From Setophaga petechia (Eukaryota > Chordata > Aves > Passeriformes > Parulidae), in the NCBI GenBank assembly GCA_024362935.1, contig JANCRA010000003.1, positions 41,043,291-41,107,290 on the forward strand: 64,000 nt of DNA, in the 5' to 3' direction. A model generated the notes under the pieces. It was not told where the DNA came from and searched no databases. It saw nothing but the letters and a program-made list of their open reading frames with translations. The translations under genes and the position numbers were made by a program. Shown here one piece after another: positions 14,301-29,400 of the stretch. How positions within the stretch are numbered: position 1 is the first letter of the stretch; each line of letters opens with the position of its first letter.

Positions 14301-17300
14301 CTGTGCAGCTCACCCCCTGTTTGTACATAAAGCATTAGGTGGTGTGGCTATCACTTACTTGCTGCACAGCTGCTCCTTGTGTCTTCAAGGGAATGGAGCC
14401 AAATAGGAACAACCTTGAATGTGGACTGTGCCAACAGGATGCAAGTGGCCCACCTCCATGGACATCTTCTTTTTTGCTTCTGTTACCAGAGAATTGATGT
14501 ACAGTCCACGTTACCATTGAGGAATGCTGGTTTGCCACTGGCCATGGGCACAGATGAGCTGACCAACTGACCCCATGGGTTCTGAGTGCTGACACCAGCC
14601 ATGCAGAATTGAATCTTGTGATCTCCCAAAACATGTCCACCTCCCTGTGAACCTGGAGTGATGGGAGTCTTCTGTTGGTGGGGATTCCCAGGTGGATCAG
14701 CAATAGAGTCCCTGAAAGTATAATGAGAGAGAAGCCTTTGCTACTTAGGACTAAATAGGAATGAACTCTTATTACTGACTTAGTCAGTACTTGACTAAGC
14801 TTGAACCAATACTTCAGAGATATGACTTTATACAGCTGGTTAAAAAAATATATTAAATGGAAAACTCAAGAAAATTTTTGTCTTCTGTCACCACAGTTCC
14901 TGTAATACATTTTATATGCTGTCAGAAATACAGACTTTTGAAACCTGAACTGGAAGCTTAATTTGGGGCACTAGGAAAATATCTGGAAAATGCTAACAAT
15001 TCTGTTCAGTGTGTGGTGGGTTCATCATCTTCTCTCTCATGGGATCATGTGAAAGGGACCAGGTAGCTTGTGCCCACTCCCGTAATTTCCCCAAGCAAGT
15101 ATGATGTGTTTGAGTGCAGACTATCACTGCTGATACTCCCCTATTGCTATCAGGAAGAGGCTGAATGGGAACACAAAAAGTAGCCTGAGCTGCATTCCTC
15201 ATTCCCCATACCACCTGCTTAGTCAGACTATGCTACAAGAGACTCAGGGTGGGTAGTAAAATCATGTAAGTAGCAATGGGAAGTAAAGGGAGGGTTTGAA
15301 GGGGGAGAAAATGCAGCTGTTTGTTTATTTGTTCATGTAGCCAGGGACATAAAACAATATAATAACTGACCCAGAGATCTGTTGATTTGGGACATCTCCC
15401 AGAGTTGGATTTCAGCACCAGTACAGGAAAAAGTCAGTCTGAACCAATAAGTTTGAATGGGTTCCCATTTCTCTGGTTATTAACTGGCATCTGAGAGCTG
15501 CTAAATCAGTAAATTGCTAGCATTTCTGGATCTGAACTCAACAAGCTTGACTTGCTCATCCAGTTACTGTTGCACATGCTTTGACATCAACTTTAGCAAG
15601 GAGGAGGATTTGAACCAGGAACTCCTATAAACAAATTTTCTTTGAAATCAGATTAGCAAGTCAGAAATGCCAAGTGATAAGAGAAGACTTTCCTTCACAA
15701 GACTTCCTTTAGCAACCCTGAGTCAATGGCACTGGGAGGACATTAGCCTTCACATCCACCCTACACAGGGTAGAAAAATTGATTCATTGTCATAATGAAA
15801 GTTATAATTTTAACTTTGCTTCAGCAAGCTATATAAGATGTATTAAAACCACACATACCTTCCCTATTTTAAAAAGAAAGGAAAAGGAAAAGGTATTATG
15901 CACCTGGAGGAAAATTTTGCCCAAAATCTGGATTTTAAAAAAAGGGTAAATAAAAACAAAAGGGGAGAAAATCAACCTGCAGTGTCTTTGCTTGCTGGTT
16001 TTCACATTAAGATCTTTTGTAGGCCAAAAGTTAGCCTTCCAAGTGAGTAGATGGAAAGCTACTTCTCGGGGTGAAGAGATAGAGGTTGAGAGATGTTTCT
16101 TTCTTGGAAGCTGATTGATCACTTGAAAGGTCATTTTAGCAAATTTATCCTGGCATAATATTCCTGACTAGTTCTTCCAGTAGCAATACTTGTATAGATT
16201 GGAGTAAATCAAGAAGGCCCTTGCTTTTAGGTGTGCACAGCTGCACGTTGGCATCACACCTACAAAATACACTCTTTGGAGAGTCAGATACACTGACTGT
16301 GGTTCCTCATCAAGCAGGCACACAAGATGTACTGAGGGAGGAGTACTTGGTGAACTTGTAGGAGGGCAGTTTCTCTTCTAAAAATAACAAACAGTTTCCC
16401 TTTCTTTTCTTCTGTTAAACCATAATGATATGGTCTATCTCAGACTCAACAGCTTTTTTGGGAATAAAGCTCTAGAATGAAAAGTCAGATTGAGAGCAGG
16501 ATGATATTATAAGCAATTTAGGAACCTGCAAGTGTCCAAACTACTACCAGCAGAAAAGTAATCTATTGAACCTAAGAGTTTTTATACTTAGGTCTGTTCT
16601 TAAGGCCATTACCCAAAAGATTCACATCACTAATATCTTCAGACCATTGCTACTAATAGTAATATTATTAAAATATTACTGCATCACATCATATCTACAT
16701 CTACAAAACTGGATGGGTTATTCTCCAAAAAGCAGTTTTCAGGTAGGTATTCATATGCTGGTTCACTGACCTAACAAAACCTCTCACACCCAGCATGTAG
16801 CTCCTAGCTAAAATAGAATCCGAGGGGTGAGAAACTCAGTGTGAAATGCACTCACCGGGTGTCTTGAATCCAGCAGTGAGTTTTGTGGTTCTTCTCTATT
16901 TAAAGTGGAGAGAAACACCCCCAGAGCATCATTCAGCTCACCTAGAACCTGACTAGAACAGGTAGCATAGCTCCACCTGAGGTTACACCATTCTGTAGCA
17001 AACAGAATTAAAACGCAGCATTCAGAAGTAGCTTCTGACAGCTGAGCCAAAAAGACCAGTGTCATTCCTTTGTCTTGATCAATTTTAATGCAAAAGAAGA
17101 AAACACATTATACTGCAGGGGAAATGGAGCCAGGCTCTGTACATCCAGGGTTTTCATGCACAGGCTCTAGTTAGGGCTGTGATCTGTCATCACTGTGGTG
17201 GGTCATTACCCACAAGTATGAAGTTGCTTCTGTCAATATTTGCTCAAGTCTGCAAATAAAGGGATTACCTGAATGTATATGTCTCTGCAAAGATTTACAT

Positions 17301-18060
17301 GTTAGATTTGTCATTATCAGATCGCAGAGGGTATAACACAAATTTGACCACAATCATTTCAAAGAGCTAAGCTTCTTCCTCACCCTGGCATTTTACCACA
17401 GCTTTCAGAGTAATATTATCAGCAGGACAGAGACAAGACCAAAATACATAAAATAAATGCAGAGCAAGCAAAAATTCTTACTTTTCTTCTCTTATTTTTT
17501 TAAGGTTTAGTACGGAACCACAATTAAATGAATATGACACCACAATTAAAAGATTTCTCATCTGAAACAGTTTTAAAGATAAAAATGGCTTTGTAAGCTA
17601 ATGTGAATGCACTTTCAAAAAACACAACTCCAAAGGAAATGAAAATCAAAAACCCCAGGAGAAATTACTTATTTTTTTCAATTCTCATTTTCATAAATGT
17701 CTAAAAGGTCAGGGCGGAGCGTGTACTGAAAATTGATTTGACACCCTTTACATATCTTTGCTACATATCTGGTGGAAAAGTGGTGTTTCACACACTGTAT
17801 GAATTTTCTTGCAGCGGTGGTTCCTACTTTAAAGTGGATAAAAGGGAAAGTGCCACAGAGGTGAACAAAAGAATGCAGATTTTTCTATCATACCTGAAAA
17901 TTACATATAGCACCTACCTTATTAAGCTGTCATGGAAGCCAAGACTGTGTTGAATCATTACATCAGGATGTTCCAGTCACTGGGAGAGTTGAGGTTCCTT
18001 TGAGGTTCATGGTTCAGGGTTCAGCTCAGACAGAGAATTGTGAGGTTTCCTGACTGAAAG

Positions 18061-18126
18061 GAAGTAAGTATTTTTATTCATAGGCTAGTGCAGGAAGTAG
18101 GTATTTTTATTCATAGGCTAGTGCAG
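18061..18126. repeat. 33-bp direct tandem duplication
   Basis: Two adjacent 33-bp copies (18061-18093 and 18094-18126) differ at one base (GAAGTAAGT versus GAAGTAGGT). Each copy ends in CATAGGCTAGTGCAG. It is a simple recent tandem duplication in non-coding DNA. Confidence 0.9.
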
Positions 18127-19480
18127 GAATAGTATGTTCCACTGATAGGGAGAGAAACTCTTGTTGGACTTGGCTGAAAATATTAATTCTTTTTGAACCT
18201 ATAAAGTAGACTTTAAGAGATGCTCTCAAACTAAAAGCTTCCTTGAGCAACATGTGTTCATATTCAAAAGTAAAGCCAAGGAATTTGTCTCTTACAGAGC
18301 ACATGAAATGAGCAGCAGGTTGAGAATTTGAGTTCCAAGTGGGCGATAAAGTCCATTTTTATTGTTAGACAGTACTACAGTCAGAGCTACCAGCAGTGGG
18401 CATTCATAGCACTGGCATGTACTTGCACTAAATTATAATAGCATTGAATATTTTAAAACCCAACCAAACCTCAAACAGCTATGCACTTCAAAATTAATCA
18501 GGTCAAAGGATTGAAGGAATGAGGGATTTTGAAAGTCTGTAAAGGAAAAAGAATCATAACTGTAACTATCATCTTTGCTCCTGAACATTATTTTATATAT
18601 TTGCTTTTAGTATTCCTTCACTTCCTGTTTGCATGAAAATAATGTCTTTCACAAACCACCTCCATTAGGCTTGTTCCCAAAGGATTTGAAATCAAACTAT
18701 ATTACTGCTCTTTTTACCCTTTTTTCTTCCTCAGTGTGCATTTTCCTTAAAAACAATATTAATTTATATTTTATTTTAAACCCAGCTATTTTCTGCTTGA
18801 TATTTTCTCAGCTAATACCAGACAATTTTTTTCTCCTCCTTCTTATATGTCCCTTATTTTAAGAGCTTCTTGTCTGATTTCTTCTGATAAACATACATCT
18901 CAAGCCCTTTATTGTCATATTTATGGTTTTCATATATGTGTATTCTGCTTTTTTAATATTGTTTCTATGTTCTCTTTGAAGGGAACTACTACTCTTTAAT
19001 TTTCCACACACCGGTAATATTTTTATCAGCCAGTTAGAGAATATAAGCTCACACATTAATGTGTCAGAGGGAAGAGTAATGAGTTTGCTTTTATTTTATT
19101 AGATGTTAAAAAATGCTTTACCAGTTTCTGAGAATTAGTTGACACTTTTTTCCTCTATACCTCATCCCATTATAATTATCTATGAGGTGGCCATGCTGCT
19201 CTGGTTTCATATCTCTTCTGGTTTTGGGTGCAATTCTAACATACAAATGGCCAAACAACCAATTTATCCCCCAAAATCAGTTGAAACAACATCTATGAGG
19301 CAGCAAAACTTCTATCTTTTTAGAGGCATTTTAGCACATTAACAAAACCAATTACTCAGTGAAGGGCCTAAATGCTTCAAGATTTTTTTTTCTGTTTTCT
19401 TCCTTCTTATTCCTAGTGGTGCAGCTTTCCCTCTTCACTGAGTGCACACATAAAATCCAAGGTTTGCCCAGATGGGGAGT

Positions 19481-19543
19481 TGTTATGGGTGAACACCAGG
19501 AACAGCAGGAACATTATGGGTGTTATGGGTGAACAGCAGGAAC
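19481..19543. repeat. Local direct duplication, 40-bp offset
   Basis: TGTTATGGGTGAACA occurs at 19481-19495 and again at 19521-19535, each followed by a CAGGAAC-containing segment. The second copy lacks the CACCAGGAA insertion present in the first. Confidence 0.8.
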
Positions 19544-22500
19544 CTGTCACTGGATGCTGTATCAGGTAATGGACCTGACATGTTTCTTCTGCTCCTCTGC
19601 ACAGCAAACACAGAAGTACAACATAGTCCTGCATCCTTGAGGAGGTAAAACTGCTTTATCCAATAGCTTTGGGCATTGGACCTGAATTTTAGGAGGAGCT
19701 GCTGGCTATGAGACTTTTACTCTGGGAAGTGCAACTATAAAATCAGAGGTACTTTGGACATAATCAAACTGGAGAGTGTTATATCTGTTAATGTCTATCA
19801 CCTTTTTGTTCCTGGCAGCATTACTTGGGGATTGCTGCAGATTCCAAAGGAGTAAACCATCTCAACTTCTTCCCAGGGAGCTATGTTCAATCTATCACCC
19901 ATCTGAATAAACCATCAGGACTAATAGCAAAACAAAGACCCAAAAAAAAAAGGAAAAAGGATCCTTATTTTATCCTAGAACTGATACAATATTTCAGAAA
20001 GCCACTGAGAAGAACAAGGATCCCAAGCACTTAAAGGTGACCTCTGTATACAGGGGGAGATGAGCTATTTCTTTATGAGCCACTCTCATAATTAGTCTTT
20101 ACCATCAAAAGATATTATCAGAGCTGGCTGGTCACTGGTGAACATCTCCTTTCCCACCCCAATATAAAGCCAGCTAGTTTCTAGCCTTTCTCACTGCTAC
20201 CATGTTCTTCTCTTTCTTCTTGTTCCTTCCAAATGAGTCACTTCTTCCTTCTTGGTGATTTCTGTGGCGCAGCTCTAAAGACCATAGTGGAAAAAAATGT
20301 AAAAGGGTCATTGTCAAGACCATTCTCTGCTCTGAACACTGCTTTCTGTTGCCATGACTGCTGAAGTAGCAATATATAGTGTCTGTCACTGTAAGCAGGG
20401 ACTGAAAGCCTCTGCCATCAGCAGCACCACTCAGTGGATGCATCCTGAAGGAGGTTCTCATGGACCTCTTCATGCCCTAAAGAGCTGTTCCTCCAAACAG
20501 AACATCTTGGGTAGCTCGGGTCTGTCATAACAAAGATAAAAGAAGGAGAAACATTAGCTGTGGGCGACTGACTGAACACAAATAACTAGAGGGTACAGAG
20601 GTTTAAAATGCAGCTCATTTCCCTCCCTGACCCAGTCCCAGCCTTAACTGTAACATCTTGAAGGTAAATGTTAGAGGGGGCAGACTTTTTCCTGCAGGGT
20701 ATTTCCATCTTGCACACAGTTTCATGACGTTCTCCTTTTATGATCACCTTGTGCAATGCTGTGAGCCCAGCAGAACGGGCTGTGGCAGGGTGTTAGGGCA
20801 TTTCAGTCTTGCACTTGGTCCTTCCAGTCCATGGAATGCCTCCAAGAGAACAGGTGAGTAGTGGCTGAGCAGATCAGCTGATTTCACACACATATCCACT
20901 TTCCTTGACCTGGATGAATATCTGCAGTAATTCTTTGCTAATATTTACTCAAGAGTTGCACTCTGTGTATGTTGTACTACATCCTGCTTCCACGCTTTCT
21001 GCTTTTTTCCTATACATTATTACCTGAGCCTATTTTGCTGTCTGTCGATTTGTTCTTTTGTTGCAGTCCACTCTGGAAATATTTTGCCCCATGATTACAC
21101 ACCTGGTAGAGCAGAGGTTTGGTCTGAGATGAAGATATTTGCCCTTATATATAAGGACAGCAGTTCAGCTTCTGTTTATATGTTCATGACTTCATACCAC
21201 CTTCCACAGTCACCTTCTCAAGACTGCCTTCAGGTCATTCAACACCTCCATTTTTCTTAGGTCATTGTTCCTGTACTGGTCCATCTTTCCTAAATTCCCA
21301 ACATTTCATTTTTACTAACATAAGGTCTGAGCCATGTATTGTAAAAGAACAGATTTTGCCTGCTACGAACAGGCAAAGCCCAGTTTGTAATCAGAGGAAA
21401 GAGAAAAGAATGTGGTCCAGATCCAGACTTTTTCAGGCTTTTGGAAGATATAAGTTATGGTTTTGGTGTTAACGTTCAGGCGTACATCTGAGTGGCCTCA
21501 GTGGAGGGCAGAGAATGTCAGTTTAACTTCTCTTTTCCAGGGAACACCAGTGCCTGTGTGCTCCTCTCTTACAGGTCATCATGAAGCCAACTCATTAAAT
21601 CAAGAGAGCTACATGGAAGTAAGTACAAGAGGGCTGACTCACAGTACCCAAATGTTTACCTCTACTAATTTTTGGTAACACAATAGAAATTTTCCAGTTA
21701 GGTGTATCCAAACGATGGCTTCCTATGAGACATTTGATGCAAATATTTATTTAAATTTATGTCAAATTTTCAAGGGTTTAGGGAGAATTTGTACCAGACC
21801 AGTGAGAGAGGACTATCAAGGGTTTACAAATAACAGATGCATTTTCTCATTAGCTTAAATTAAATTATCATGGACAGATAACAAAGAATAAATACCCAGC
21901 TAGAATTCTTCCTTTAACTTAAGTATTTAGAGAGTTTAAATGTGAGACTGAAGTGTAGCACAAGCTCTGTCCTGAAACCTCATTTAAAGGACCAATGTGA
22001 TCCCATTTGGGGACATAATTTACAAGAAATATGGATCTTTAATAGCTAGATGTTCACATGCACTGATTTTGGAATAAAGGACTCCTATACCACCTAAAGC
22101 ATTATATCTGGTTTAAAAATTGTCCCTACACTGATATAATGAGCATTCCTCTCTACAGAACAGGCTGAATGCAAACCTAATGCTGTGTGTTAATTTATCA
22201 AAGTCAGTGGGTTTACGCTCATTTATCAAAATTTGAGCTGGCTAATAATTACTTCACCAGGTCTACCTCACAAGTTTAACTGAACTCTACCTCAGATCCT
22301 AGTTTGACTTACTTTTTATTTTCCTTTTAAAGAAACTTTTCCAATCTTCCCAAAGGACTCATGCACATTATAAATACCTTTATCTTATTTTTAAGTCTTA
22401 TGTTATTACATAATATAAAAAAAAAAAAATTAAATACTGGCAACAGAATTTCCTCTAAGTCACTTTCTGTAAAAATTCAATAATGGCTTCAGAGGCAGCA

Positions 22501-23357
22501 GCAGTTTTGCAAAGGTTACTGTCTTTTGCCTGGATGGCTGAAGGACTACTGCAGTGGTCAGATAACTCTGGAAGTCTGGTTATCAAAAGATATATTAAGT
22601 GAGATCAGCAAATGTCTCAGGAAACAATTTCACAGGGGAGACAGAGGGTCTGACCTGGCAGAAAAAGCCAGTATTAGCTGGTCCAGGACACTGCCTTCTT
22701 GACTTCATCTAGATAACCAAACAGCAGATGAAATCAGAAATATTAAAGAGTTTTGAAAAAACCTACTTTCATCCCACCATTCATATAAAAAAGGTAATTT
22801 TTCTAAGCAATACTTTTCTGTGCTTTCATATGAAAACAGAATTTGTCTAAGGTTTACATATTCACTTTGTATTGAGACCCAGATGGGATTTTTTTCTCCT
22901 TCAGCAATAGATATGCAGATGCACCTTGAGGCAGTTTTCCTTTGGGTGATTAGAGCTGTCTTTCCAATCCTTTGTTGCTACACAAAGCAAGAGACACGGA
23001 TGAAACATTAAGGACTCCAGCATCCCTGTCCTTAATTGAGTGGAGATGTGTAGCACTTTCAGGAAATTCACCTTTTGACTTGGAAATCTCTGCTGTCCTA
23101 CTCCTCTTCTTTCATTTTGATCTTGAACTGGCTAATTCTGTTTTCCTCTTAAACGGCATTATATCTGACTATCCTACATAATCCCAAAATAACATCACAG
23201 TATGAAAACCATCACTTTCAATCATTTCCCCAATGTAACAATCATGCTGAAAATGCAACACAATTTTTTTCCTACAGTAGAGTAGGTGTTACTTTCTAAA
23301 CTTAGCAACGCAACTTCCCAGCTGGCACCTTGAACAAATATGGAAAACCAAACAAGT

Positions 23358-23417
23358 AGGTTGGATTCGATGATCTCAGAGGTCTTTTCCAATCTAATCG
23401 ATTCTGTGATTCTGTGA
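23358..23417 (+). mobile_element. CR1 LINE 3'-end fragment
   Basis: The segment GGTTGGATTCGATGATCTCA, then GAGGTCTTTTCCAATCTAAT, then CGATTCTGTGATTCTGTG matches the sense CR1 3' terminus. About 60 bp remain, a strongly 5'-truncated copy. Confidence 0.85.
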
Positions 23418-26400
23418 AATAAAAGTAGACAGATATTCTGCAACTCCCAAAAATGGCAGATACAAACAAGTGATCTAGAAGCTGTTTGTTGCAACAAGTA
23501 ATTGTCAGAATAAGTACCTCTAACCACAACCATCAGTCATTAAGTTCATGCAAATGCAGAATTCAACTTTAACTTGTATTTGCATATAATAATTTATATC
23601 ATAATAATTAATTATGACTAATAATGAGAAGGATCAAAATCTTCCTCCCTTATTTTCTGACTCTACTAATTTGAAAAATGGCCCTTTCCCCCTCTGTGCA
23701 CCAAAGAACTCTTTCATCCAAACTGTCTCAGAATCCTCACTCCATTCTCACATTAGCTTTGCTCCTTGAATCCCTACTTTGCTATTTGCCAGCATAGAAA
23801 AGGAGCTAAAGGGACGCTCTGCCTTTCCTCAGCTGCAGAGTCTTGTTGCCCCTGCTGTACCCTGCTAGGAGAAATAGTCAGGAGTCATCAGCCAAATCCC
23901 TGCCAAACAAGTGGGAAATGGGACTTGGAACCAAGCCTTGATTTGGACAGCATCTTAGTATTTTCAGAATATAAACTATTAAATTTCTGAGATGTGAAAA
24001 TGTGTGATTTTGTCAACAGGATGTTGCACTTGCAGGTATCCATGGTCTCAAACAGCCAAGCAAACAATCACAAGCCACAGGATCACTGCACAGAAGTTTG
24101 TGCTATAATTGATTACAGGGACTACAGGGTCAATATATGTCATTAATTCAGTTGAAGGTTCTACTACATATGAGGACAGAATATACTTCAGAATCTGGGT
24201 TTTGACCTGACTGGAGTGTTTTTGTTCAAAATAGAGTTAAATTTCCTGGCTGAAATGTGTTATCTTAGAGAATATAAATGTGGAAAGAACCTGTGACATG
24301 CGCATTGGCAACACAAATTTCTGAGGGCTCTGCTTATTTCCTGCTGTTGCTGCACCATAGGTCTCAATAAGAAGATACCCTTTCAGGTGTGTTGCTCCCT
24401 GTTTAGTCAGTCAAGAGCAAAGCTCTTAGATTCAGGATTGTTTCCAAGGACCTGTGACAGATACAGTAATATTTGTCTCTTCCATTATGGAAAAGGTGCT
24501 GTCTGACACCTGCAGAAGCCCTTTGTAAACTGGCATGCTCCTCATACGTGCAGGCTGGTGCTCAGCTCAGTATATTTGAACTCCTAAGTATACAGCATCA
24601 CCCACCAGGAATAAATTAGTCTTCTATCCACATTAGATGAACCAGGAGACCTCTCCAGGTGAAAGTGCAATTTTGTTTTTTGTAGTCATTGAAGAAACAA
24701 ATACACTCTTTGTGTATTTGGATTTAACTTTGTAGGTCTTCATAGGAAACATTTTGGCTGAACAAGAATTCCAAATTTGGCATCTGTGTGCTTATAGGTA
24801 GAAACCTTTGAATTAATCTCAGATAAAATAGAGTTCTCTACTTTGTTCTTACTTAATATGAGACATTTTCTTTCAGACACCTCTCTGCAGAGCACAGCTT
24901 AGTATTAAGCATGCACTTCTGGGTGGAAGCCCACTACAAAATTGTATTCTTTGCTGTAGTTCTTGTTCTCTTAGATAATGGTTGAACAAGCTAGTCTTTG
25001 TTTTCGATGATGCTTGACTTGAGGTTGTTCATTTAGTGTTTTGGCACTAAACAGAACAACCTTTTGGCAATCTCTGTGACTGTGTACTTGCTCAATATTT
25101 TGTTTAAAAATACTGTCATGATAAAATCTCCTCTTCACTCTAATAGAACATACTGACATATTCAAACAGCACAGATTTTGTACTGATACCTAAAAGAATG
25201 GGAAATTGCTAAGATAGGAATTCTATACATTAATAGTTTGTTAAATTAATGTAGCAAGTTATTATTATATATTATACTGATATCATTCTAGTTCTTTGTA
25301 TGAACATATAAATATGTATCTGTTGTGGACATAAAGCCATTCAATGTTTCATTCATGATTTTGGTAACAGTGCTTCTTGACAATATCAACCTTGGATGGG
25401 CAACAAGTATTCAGAAATTGCAGAGGGAAATAGATGCCAGAAGCAAGCCAGGAAAGTGCATACAGTTTGCTATAATATCCAGTTAGCAGGTCTGTAAAAT
25501 AGCATCCTTTTACTTCCTGTTTCACATGAGGTAGGCATACAAGTCTTATGCTTACAGAGCATTGCTGCACATCCTTATGCATGTCATGTCAGCTGCCAGG
25601 AATTCTTACTGCAGTTTCATCCTGATTAGAGAGATTTTCAAATCAGACTTCAGTTTGTAACTATCAGTGGTTCTTAAGATGATTACATTTCCTGCTAGCA
25701 ATAGGAAAAGACCTATGGCTATCCTCAAATAATGCAGTCAAGGATATGCTAGACAGACTTTAGGTGTTGAGGATGAAAGAACCAATTGCCAATAATTGGG
25801 ATAGCTGCAAAACTCTCTAAATACACAGACAGCATAAGTCTTTAAATACACTGTAGAGGATAAAGGATAACCCTTCTCTTTAGGCTCAGTGATCTTGCAG
25901 ATGATGGTTGTGGCACATGAAGGAAGCAGCCTGTCCATAACACTTCCTGCTCAGCCCAGCCTCTCTCAATGCCATTTCCAGCTCTTTTAGCTCACCTTAA
26001 CCAGAGTTGCAATGTATTCAAGAAACAGTGAGCTGTAAGCAAATCTGGTTTGGGATTGTGGCCAGAATTTAAGGTGCAGCATTACCATTGTACAGCCTAC
26101 TACTTACAATTACCATTCCTTCCATTTTTCCTCCTTAATCTCCCAACATTCCCATGAGAGGGGGACAAGAAGATTTTCTGCATACTCACCAGGACACAAT
26201 ATAGTGGCACTTCCATTGTGAGTAGTTTTATTTTCTGTAATTACTGGAATGAAGAGAAGTAGTAGGGCGAGGGAGATCTGTCTGGAGCTGTTTCTCCAAT
26301 ATGCTGTGTCGCATTATTTCTTCCCTGCTTTGAACAAGCACATGTGAAGAAGGCTGCCAACAAAAGCATTGTTTCTGACTTTCAGTGTTTCAACAAATAC

Positions 26401-29400
26401 TGTTTTGACACTATGAAATGTGGCTTTGAGTTTTAAATACCTTGTTTTCAGGGAATGGCAAGGGCAGGAATGACTGAACTTGTGCACAGACTGTGGGCAC
26501 TTAAAATCCTCACCAGTGCCATGGCCCTGGCCTCCACCCTTTCTTAGCACTAAACCTGACATTGGTATTAAATACTGAGCTTTGTTATACACTGCCCTAG
26601 ACAGTGGCTAGGCTTGTTGTGTATTTAAGATTTTAATAGCATTTGTCCTGGCTAATCTTACATGTTGTAACTGCATAGTGTAAAACTCATTGCTCTTTAT
26701 ATAGGGAGAGTGTCCTTAGACCCATTTATTTACTTATTCATGTATTGTTCTGGCTCTGACCTGCTTTTTCAGGCATTTCTATCCTATCCCTTTATTTACC
26801 AATGTGGGAACCAGCACAAACCATCATCCCTTCAATTTCTCTTATTTTTAAACTTCTAAGCTAGGATCCTAATGCATACCCGGTTTTATGTGAAACACAC
26901 ACATATAAAAAAAAAAAAGGGGGGGGGTGGGGAAAGAAACTAAACCCCAAGCCTGCTTATCTCAGTTTAGAAGTTAAAACAATGCAAATTCTCAACCCAA
27001 GGAATTGTGCCCTAGCTTCTGTAAAAGTACATTGTCAAAGTACATTGCTTATCAAGGTGGATCATCTCCCAGGACCACTGAATTTAGTGGATTGCACAAC
27101 ACAGAGATAATCATTGCTTCATAAGAGTTGAGAGAAAAGCCTTTGCTTTGAGAACAGCATAGTAAGTTTTGTGATTATCTGCAAAGGAATACCTCACTGG
27201 AAAAAGTTTAATTAAATATCAAGATTTTATAGGTCAGATACACTGGAACCTCTTTTTACTACTTAAGAATCTAGGATATTATAATGTTACATGAGAGAAA
27301 ATGTCCAAAATTTTATTATGAACTTTTAGTGATACTTATCAATTCAGCTTGGAACTGCTAGAAGGGAAAGTGATTTCGCATTATTGACACCAACATTTCC
27401 TCAGCCACCCTAATCAGTGTAAATGTAATGAATTCATGTGACCCACAACAAGCTGGTTCAAATGAGGGTCTAGTTTGATGGACCTTCAAGCCATACTGTG
27501 TGCAAAGCGCTCAGTACTAAGCATTCTACAAATCATAAAAGAAAAAAATCATTTAAACCTTTCAATCTGCAGCAGTTACAGCAAAGTTGAAGTACACCAC
27601 AGAGCCTAGAGAACAGACTGAAGTGACTCTTGTATAGCTCCAATGTGGCTACATGCAACCCAAACCATTCCTAACACAGTGAAAGGCTTCTCACTTTTTT
27701 CACATGCAGTCAGTATCTTCTCTTGATCTGATCCACCTTCACTTGTGTGGGATAAAACTGGACTGATTTCCTGGGAACTGAAACTCCGTATGAAAAACAA
27801 GCCTGTCAAACAGATTTTAACCAAATTTTGACATAAATCTTTCAGCAAACTGAGTTAGTGTTCAGCTGGGAAATGCTTCAGCTGCTGATGTATGCAGTGT
27901 AGGCTTTCCCCCCTTGATTCTTCCCTGGGAAAAGGAAGACTGTCATTTAGCAATGTTGAGTATATAACAAGGAAAACAGCTTTTCAACTGATGCAGGCAA
28001 TTCTCTGTCATCGGGAATCTCTTAGCCAAGAAGGGATGTTTGCCTAAATGATTTACCCTAAATGTAAATTGGTAAGTTACATGAAAAAAGTACAGGATAA
28101 AATATGTATGAGAACACAGTCTGGGATATAGAGGAGTCTGATTCAACAAAAGTGATTACCTGATAATTTCAAGTCTTTGAGTCAAGAAATGTAGTGTTTG
28201 TAATACCATTGACAAAGCATGGGACTTGCAGGTTTCCTTCTGTGCAGCCCAGCTGAGTTATGCTGAACCGCTTTGAAATTCACCAGTGTAAGAGACCTGG
28301 ATTTCCTGGAGCCTTGAATTCAATCCAAAACCTGCAAGAAAAGAAAGCGCTCCCCACCTGTTTGCAAGAATGATTCAGAGAGAACAAATGAGCATACAAA
28401 GGAGTTCCAAAACTGCAGGATCCACACCATAAAAGCAAACTTACTTTTCCTGTTTCTCTTCTTGTTGGATAGAAACACAAAATAGAGATGAACAGCCTTC
28501 TGGATCGTGTTTGTTTCAGAAGGCTTAAGAGCCCACTACATGCTATGAAACATATGCCAAACTTTAGATGGTAGAGAGTAATTTATTTGTTTATTCTTGT
28601 GAAGACAGGAAAAAAGTCTCCTCATTTCATAGCAGTATTTTCTCTATCAAAAATGTAATTGCATTGATAAAGCTGAAAGCAGCCCTTTGTGTCAATATTA
28701 ATCTGAGATAAATTTCAATAAGAAACCCTGCTTCACCTTCAATTTCCAAAGGAGTCAGCTTTTTACAGAAATAATTTTTGCATCCATTTCCATGATCATA
28801 TAATTAGTTCAATAATGGGCAATCTTTCTTCAAATCTCTTCAGCATCCAGTGCAGAGAGATTGTAATCTTCTCAGTTTAGATCTGCATTTGATGTGTTCA
28901 TTACTGCCTATTTTAATTGATCCAGTGCAGTTTTCTATCTATAGTAGATGAAATTCTTCCCAGAAACTTTAACAACATTCCTAAACTATTAAGAGCAATA
29001 TAAAAAGAGACAACTGCTTTATTGTGTTGTATAAAAGGAATAATAGCTCTTCTACTCCAAATTTGTATAAAGGCATCAGCCCATAAGCATGTATTAGAAC
29101 TAACCACACTCAGAATGTCACATCTAGCGTGACTATAGACAGTCACTTCTTACTTTCCTAATCAGCAGATTACAAAAATCAGTTTCAGATCTGAAATCTA
29201 CATGTGATTCTCTCTGTTCAATTTATTATTCATAGTTCAGACTCTACCTTCATTTCATCAGAAGTATTGTTAGCACTCAAAAGAGGTATAGGGTTAGAAG
29301 ATGTACACTCAAAATTAGACATCATCTGCAACAATTGCTACCAGATTACAACATCAATCTCCAAATGAAGACTGACAGTGAAACTGCCATAGATAGTATT

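Larger units (their letters stand above)
9131..23357. other. Intergenic DNA, no supported gene
   Basis: About 14 kb without a credible exon. Noted inside: a possible very old CR1 scrap (11300-11342), a 33-bp tandem duplication (18061-18126) and a 40-bp-offset local duplication (19481-19543). Open frames of up to 122 codons (for example minus strand 14335-14703) have no recognisable domain and no supporting splice or codon signal. Confidence 0.55.

Noticed and set aside
14335..14703. 122-codon minus-strand frame in the spacer
   Set aside because: No recognisable domain, no promoter or splice context, and mixed composition. It most likely arose by chance.
24698..24720. Hairpin considered as a microRNA precursor
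   Set aside because: A stem of only nine base pairs with a five-base loop and no extension of pairing outward.
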